Shown here: piece after piece, positions 51,643 to 64,000 of the stretch | Layout: each line of letters opens with the position of its first letter | Position numbering within the stretch: position 1 is the first letter of the stretch | Assembly (NCBI RefSeq): GCF_000004195.4 | Contig: NC_030678.2 | Location: 94,632,904 to 94,696,903 of the forward strand | DNA: 64,000 nucleotides | Direction: 5' to 3' | Source of the DNA: Xenopus tropicalis | Lineage: Eukaryota; Chordata; Amphibia; Anura; Pipidae | Notes under the pieces: model-generated | The model's input: only the letters and a program-made list of their open reading frames with translations | Databases searched by the model: none | What the model was told of the DNA's origin: nothing | Position numbers and translations under genes: made by a program

Positions 51643-52203
51643 TACATTACAAGTGTATTGCATTTATTTGCCCAAAGCTTTAAGATCACATTGTTTTAAG
51701 TGTTTGTAATAAAGTTTTGGCTGAATATTAGTGATTTGGTGAATCCAGGAACCAGAAAAAAAATACAAAATTGTAACTTCTGAGCTACATTACTTTTTTT
51801 TTACAATCCAAGTTTTTTGTGATCTCTAAAAAGGACAAAACAGAGTATTTCAAGGGGCATTGTTTCATATTTTGTAAAGGTCTTTCACAAATGTAAATCT
51901 GGCATTTTATCTACTCATTTCTGTACATGTAAGTAAATATGAATGTTTAATAGAACAGTGTCTTTTTTCTTTGCATAGCCAACTCGAATATCCATTACCT
52001 GCCTCTCACACACACAAAATCCCCTTTAAATGGACTTAGACAATCTCCAATCTTTACACATACAATTCTTTTAAATTGTCCTGCCCTGAGACCACTGTGC
52101 CATGGTGTTTGGTGCCATGTGTTTTAAGGCGAACATTAATGTGCAAACTTTGTACTTTCCCCCCCAAAATACAAAATGTTAAGATTGTTATTAATTTTTT
52201 TTT

Positions 52204-52209
52204 TTTATT
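52204..52209 (-). terminator. rbbp7: Candidate rbbp7 polyadenylation signal
   Basis: AATAAA on the minus strand, about 190 bp past the stop codon. It is the nearest canonical signal, but longer 3' UTRs are possible. Confidence 0.45.
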
Positions 52210-52395
52210 CCATCAGCCGCTTCAGCGAGTCCCCCAGGTATCCAATACAAAGAGCAAGAATATTACAATACAATTTACAAAGAAAATGTCAATACATGTA
52301 CTCAGAATTGCAAATTAACTTACACAAACATTAACCACGTCACAAATGTGGCAGCATCTGCAATAGTGAGTGTGAATAAGAAAAAGGAAAAAGAT

Positions 52396-60639
<8,244 letters not shown>

Positions 60640-60935
60640 CTTCTCTACTCCTGTGCAGATGCAAGGGCCGCCGGCCTCGCGGTGACTAAAAACCCAGTGT
60701 TCCGCGCTTGTGCCGGTCCTGCTGCAGCTTCCCGCGCCAAACACTCACAAGAAGAAGAAAGACTACCAGTGACGCAGCATCAACATCCCCCGCCAAAGTT
60801 ACAGACAGGCACGCCGCCGCCGTCGCCTTCGCTTACGCAAGGGCTAGCGCCAAACGCTAGGACAAGGCTGACCAATCAGAGGAAAATAACCTGGTTACGT
60901 AAAAGGAGGCGGGGAGGCCGAAAGTTTCGCGGCCA
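60640..60935 (-). promoter_or_regulatory. rbbp7: rbbp7 CpG-rich promoter with E2F-type sites
   Basis: Dense CpG sequence just upstream of the ATG. E2F-like matches on the minus strand: the near-palindromic TTTGGCGCGGGAA (60729-60741), TTTGGCGG (60790-60797) and TTTGGCGC (60847-60854). On the plus strand there is TTTCGCGG (60925-60932). CCAAT at 60872-60876. No TATA box. Fits a proliferation-linked chromatin gene. Confidence 0.72.
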
Positions 60936-60959
60936 TGTTTAATTTTGGCATGGCGTAAA

Positions 60960-61436
60960 GTAGTAGCGTGTTTTTTTTTCCTAATGTGCGGAGTGAATTG
61001 TAATAATTTTAGGTAGTTATTCTGTAGGAAGTATGAACCTATTATACCGATAACATTTGTTTTAAGTAGGAACCTTCCCGTTCTCAAGCAGTGGAGCAGC
61101 ATTCATTAGGGAAATGTAGAAGATAGAGTTTTCAAAAGCTTGAGCCGAAGGGATGCGGGAGCTTCGTGATCGTTAGAATTGCTATCTTCCACTATCAGAA
61201 CGAAATGTATTCAGTGCCGCAGACCTCGGGGTTTAACAGCTTAGCCTACAAAATTGGCAGTGGATAGGGTTGCGATTAATAGGAAAGAGGAAAACTCAAT
61301 TGGTGTTGTGTTCTGGAAAACGTAGATATAGCAGGATAGCCTGGATGGGCTAGGGTGCAAATCTCTTCTGGAAGTAAAAGCCCACCTTCGTAATGCTTGT
61401 TTTAAATGTCATTTTTTACTGGTTTGCTACCCTAAG
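60960..61436. other. Intergenic, nothing identified
   Basis: AT-rich sequence upstream of rbbp7. No first exon of a divergent gene could be supported. Confidence 0.4.
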
Positions 61437-62308
61437 CATACCTCCCAACATTTGAAAAATGAAAAGAGGGACAAAAAGACTTGGAGGCAATTTTGACCCC
61501 GCCCATTTTTGTTGCCACGCCCCAATTACCACACCCCATTTTAAAAAGAAATACTCCTTTTATATAGATGAAATGGTGGGATCAGACGCAAATGTGCTAT
61601 ACCCTCATACTGTACTACCTAAGGAAAACAATATAGCAACTCCAACATTAAAATACAAATATAGAGAGAAGGCAATCAGTTATAAGTGAGTTATAACTAT
61701 GTAGCAGTTTTGCTTCCCCATACACAGGTGTCCCCCGTACACAGTAGCTCCCTCATACACAGTCCCTCCATACACAGTAGCCCCCCATAAACAGTGCCCC
61801 CTATACACAGTAGCCCCCCCATACACAGTAACCCCCCATAAAGAGTGCCCCCGTACACAGCAGCCCCCCATACACAGCAGCCCCCCCATACACAGTACCC
61901 CCCCATACACAGTGCCCCCTATACACAGTAGCCCCCCCATACACAGTGCCCCCTATACATAGTAGCCCCCCATACACAGTACCCCATAGGCGCTCTGTCT
62001 TCGTCTACGACTTCTCTCCTTATGCGGCGGTGCCAGGCCCTTTTATAAGGTTGCACCCCGTGCGTAATGACATCACACGTACGCACGGTGCGCAACCTTA
62101 TAAAAGGGCCTGTCGCGCTGTGTCAGGAGCCGCATAACGAGCAACGCCGAGAAGTCGGAACGGCCGGCTCCTAACAGCGCATCCTGCTGTGCTGGATAGT
62201 TCCATGAATGTCCCGCAATGCGGGACATTCATGGAACTATCCAGGACAGCGGGATGAGCCATAAAAAGGCGGACTGTCCCACGAAAAGCGGGACAGTTGG
62301 GGGGTATG
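61437..62308. mobile_element. 872-bp DNA transposon with internal tandem array
   Basis: Ends CATACCTCCCAACATTTG and ACAGTTGGGGGGTATG are imperfect inverted repeats. CCCTAAG flanks both sides (61430-61436, 62309-62315), extendable to 8 bp with one mismatch, which suits hAT. Internally it has a ~17-bp tandem array (61716-61987) and two hairpins, one around 62037-62111 and one around 62197-62244. No transposase. Confidence 0.82.
61716..61987. repeat. ~17-bp minisatellite (CCCCATACACAGTAGCC)
   Basis: About 15 units of 15-19 bp with variable C-runs, inside the 872-bp transposon. It creates spurious Gly/Tyr/Cys-rich ORFs on the minus strand. Confidence 0.9.
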
Positions 62309-62654
62309 CCCTAAGCCTGTGGTGGGATGGGGTAGTATATAGTATGATTGAACATAAGCATGCTATCATTACTGAACTTAAGGCTATTTATTTACATACA
62401 GTTGGTCTTTATACAATACAGTAATTAAAATCCTGTAAGTAATAGATTTATTTTTTCGTTCAGTTATTTTCTTTGCAACTCATTGCTTAGTCAGTTCCAT
62501 GTTCAGAAATACAAGAAATACAGTAATTGGACTTGACTTAAAGAAAATACACATATCAAATAACCAGATGGCATAATTTTATTTTGAATAGTATAACTTA
62601 TAAGTTATCTGAACTGTGTTATATCTCTATAACAGAAAAAGCCATCATTACTAA

Positions 62655-62985
62655 GGGGCACATTTACTTATCCACGAACGCTCCGAACGTTCCAATCGTA
62701 TTTTCCGCAACTTTTTCGTACCTTGAACAACTTTTTTGGTGCTTTTTTGACACTTGCGCGACTTTTTTGCATTTTTAGCGTGAAAAATTGGATCGCTTTT
62801 GCCTCTGTTTACACTCATTCGGTATGAAAATTTCATGACTTTCGGATCGCCAATACGATATTATCGTGACTAATACGATTTTTTCGTAAGCATATTCACG
62901 ATATTTGCGATCTTCAGAAATTTTCGTTTCCAATCCGAATTTTTCCCATTCTGGATTCAAACTCGTGTTTTGATAAATCTGCCCC
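62655..62985. mobile_element. MITE (GGGGCACATTTACTTA ends), TAA duplication
   Basis: TAA at 62652-62654 and 62986-62988. Right end TGATAAATCTGCCCC. 331 bp, with 'tttttcg' and 'cgaaaaa' motifs in opposite orientations. The best-bounded copy of the family at 15022 and 28937. Confidence 0.85.
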
Positions 62986-62988
62986 TAA

Positions 62989-63582
62989 ATATTGATATAT
63001 ATCATGGTTTAAATAAACAAAAATATAGATACAGTGAAGGTTTCCTCTTCAGCTTAGATAGGCTTTGTTTTTGGAAGATAAGGATGAATCACATTATAAA
63101 TCGCTGTGGGGCCGCATGAATCATTTTCAGATTCCAAATATTGATTATTTCCGATTTGCTCCCGAAATACAGAATCCCTACAGTGGAGGAAATAATTGTT
63201 ATTCGTCTAAAATATATTCAAGTCTACTAAGTATTTATGTAACAAAGAATGCATTTATTATTTTCATGAATCATATTTTAAGCATATTTTACTAATTACT
63301 TGAAAAAATGAAAATTAGTAATTAATCAATTTATTTATTAGTGAAAACACTAATGCAAAACTTCACCATCTAAAAGCTGTTGAGGTCATGTAAGTTAGTG
63401 GGAACTGTCCTATGCAAATTGTAATAATGTTTAAAAAACAAATTTGGTTTTAGAAGTTTGTGATTTTTTTCATTTGTCTAGTGTGAAGTCCAGCTGACCT
63501 ATTATTACCTTATAGTTTTCATTTTTTGTCTTTTGTTTAAACTTTGGGTTTACAGAATTATTGTAGTTTAGTTAATAACATA
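62989..63582. other. Intergenic, nothing identified
   Basis: AT-rich. A short inverted pair 'tactaattacttga..attagtaattaa' lies at 63289-63329. No gene. Confidence 0.4.
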
Positions 63583-63780
63583 GGGGCTTAGAGCTTAATA
63601 AATTAATACATAAAACCTCATCCACATCCTATTCATTCCTATGGGATTTTTAGAAGTGTATTTATCAATGGGTGAAAGTTAGAACTCACCTTTTGATAAA
63701 TACACTTCTTAAAATCACATAGGAATGTATTGAGTTTTTATCTATTAAGCGCTAAACTCACATTTTGATAAATGTGCCCC
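63583..63780. mobile_element. Short palindromic MITE (GGGGCTTAG to TGTGCCCC)
   Basis: The central hairpin pairs 'tagaagtgtatttatcaa' (63651-63668) with 'ttgataaatacacttctta' (63692-63710). Outer ends GGGGCTTAGAGC and TTGATAAATGTGCCCC. No clear target duplication. Confidence 0.65.
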
Positions 63781-64000
63781 ATTGGCATAGTTATAAATTT
63801 AGACTCAAACTTGAATAGTATCCTGTTGGGAGTGACAGTGTAATTGGATGGCCAATAGGGTACTAGGTCAGCTTCGTAGCCAAAGCAGACACAATCTTAA
63901 TCTTGCTTTAAAATTGCTAGGCTTTGGCAGTGATGAAATGCCTTGTATGTTGTGTTCTTTAAATCAACATGTAAAATACATTAGTATATTGAGTCGGAGT

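Noticed and set aside
60935..61140. Possible divergent gene starting beside the rbbp7 promoter
   Set aside because: CpG density falls off by about 60935 and no ORF with a donor site follows. A reps2 start may lie further right, outside the window.
61680..61940. Gly/Tyr/Cys-rich repeat 'proteins' on the minus strand
   Set aside because: Translation of the 17-bp tandem array inside a transposon.

Overview
This is a vertebrate nuclear window that reads as Xenopus (clawed frog), probably X. laevis, though the species is an inference. The proteins are near-identical to tetrapod orthologues, introns are GT-AG, and the non-coding DNA is packed with short palindromic DNA transposons of the kind that fill frog genomes. 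There is also a Penelope-like retroelement and one SPIN-type hAT element, a family reported from the African clawed frog among other tetrapods.

Three complete protein-coding genes are present, and every coding exon joins in frame. polr2j (minus strand, 4 coding exons, 117 aa, RNA polymerase II subunit RPB11) lies at 16625-22439. txlng (plus strand, 10 coding exons, 504 aa, gamma-taxilin) lies at 22898-45703. rbbp7 (minus strand, 12 coding exons, 425 aa, WD40 histone chaperone) lies at 52396-60639. polr2j and txlng are head to head, with 458 bp between start codons and a CRE, a YY1 site and an inverted CCAAT box in the gap. txlng and rbbp7 are tail to tail, as they are in human Xp22. The rbbp7 start lies in a CpG-rich block with several E2F-type sites.

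Layout: 1-1930 is a tandem array of a ~485-bp satellite; 1959-3300 holds a diverged direct repeat; 3300-16480 is gene-free and repeat-rich (hAT and Harbinger MITEs, a Penelope-like element with identical inverted ends, an L1/Tx1-type LINE wreck); 16480-22440 is polr2j; 22440-22898 is the shared promoter; 22898-45703 is txlng, whose first intron (10.8 kb) carries a 1.26-kb, 30-bp minisatellite; 45704-52200 is txlng 3' UTR and intergenic DNA with the SPIN copy and a perfect 51-bp hairpin; 52200-60930 is rbbp7 and its promoter; 60960-64000 is intergenic with an 872-bp transposon and MITEs.

The genes do not form one pathway. Two act in transcription and chromatin (RPB11, RBBP7), and gamma-taxilin is a coiled-coil protein linked to syntaxin binding and ATF4 inhibition. 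No undescribed gene system was found. The most informative novelty is structural: exact transposon boundaries with target-site duplications, nested insertions, long near-perfect palindromes, and a Penelope-like element whose ends carry a hammerhead-like core.
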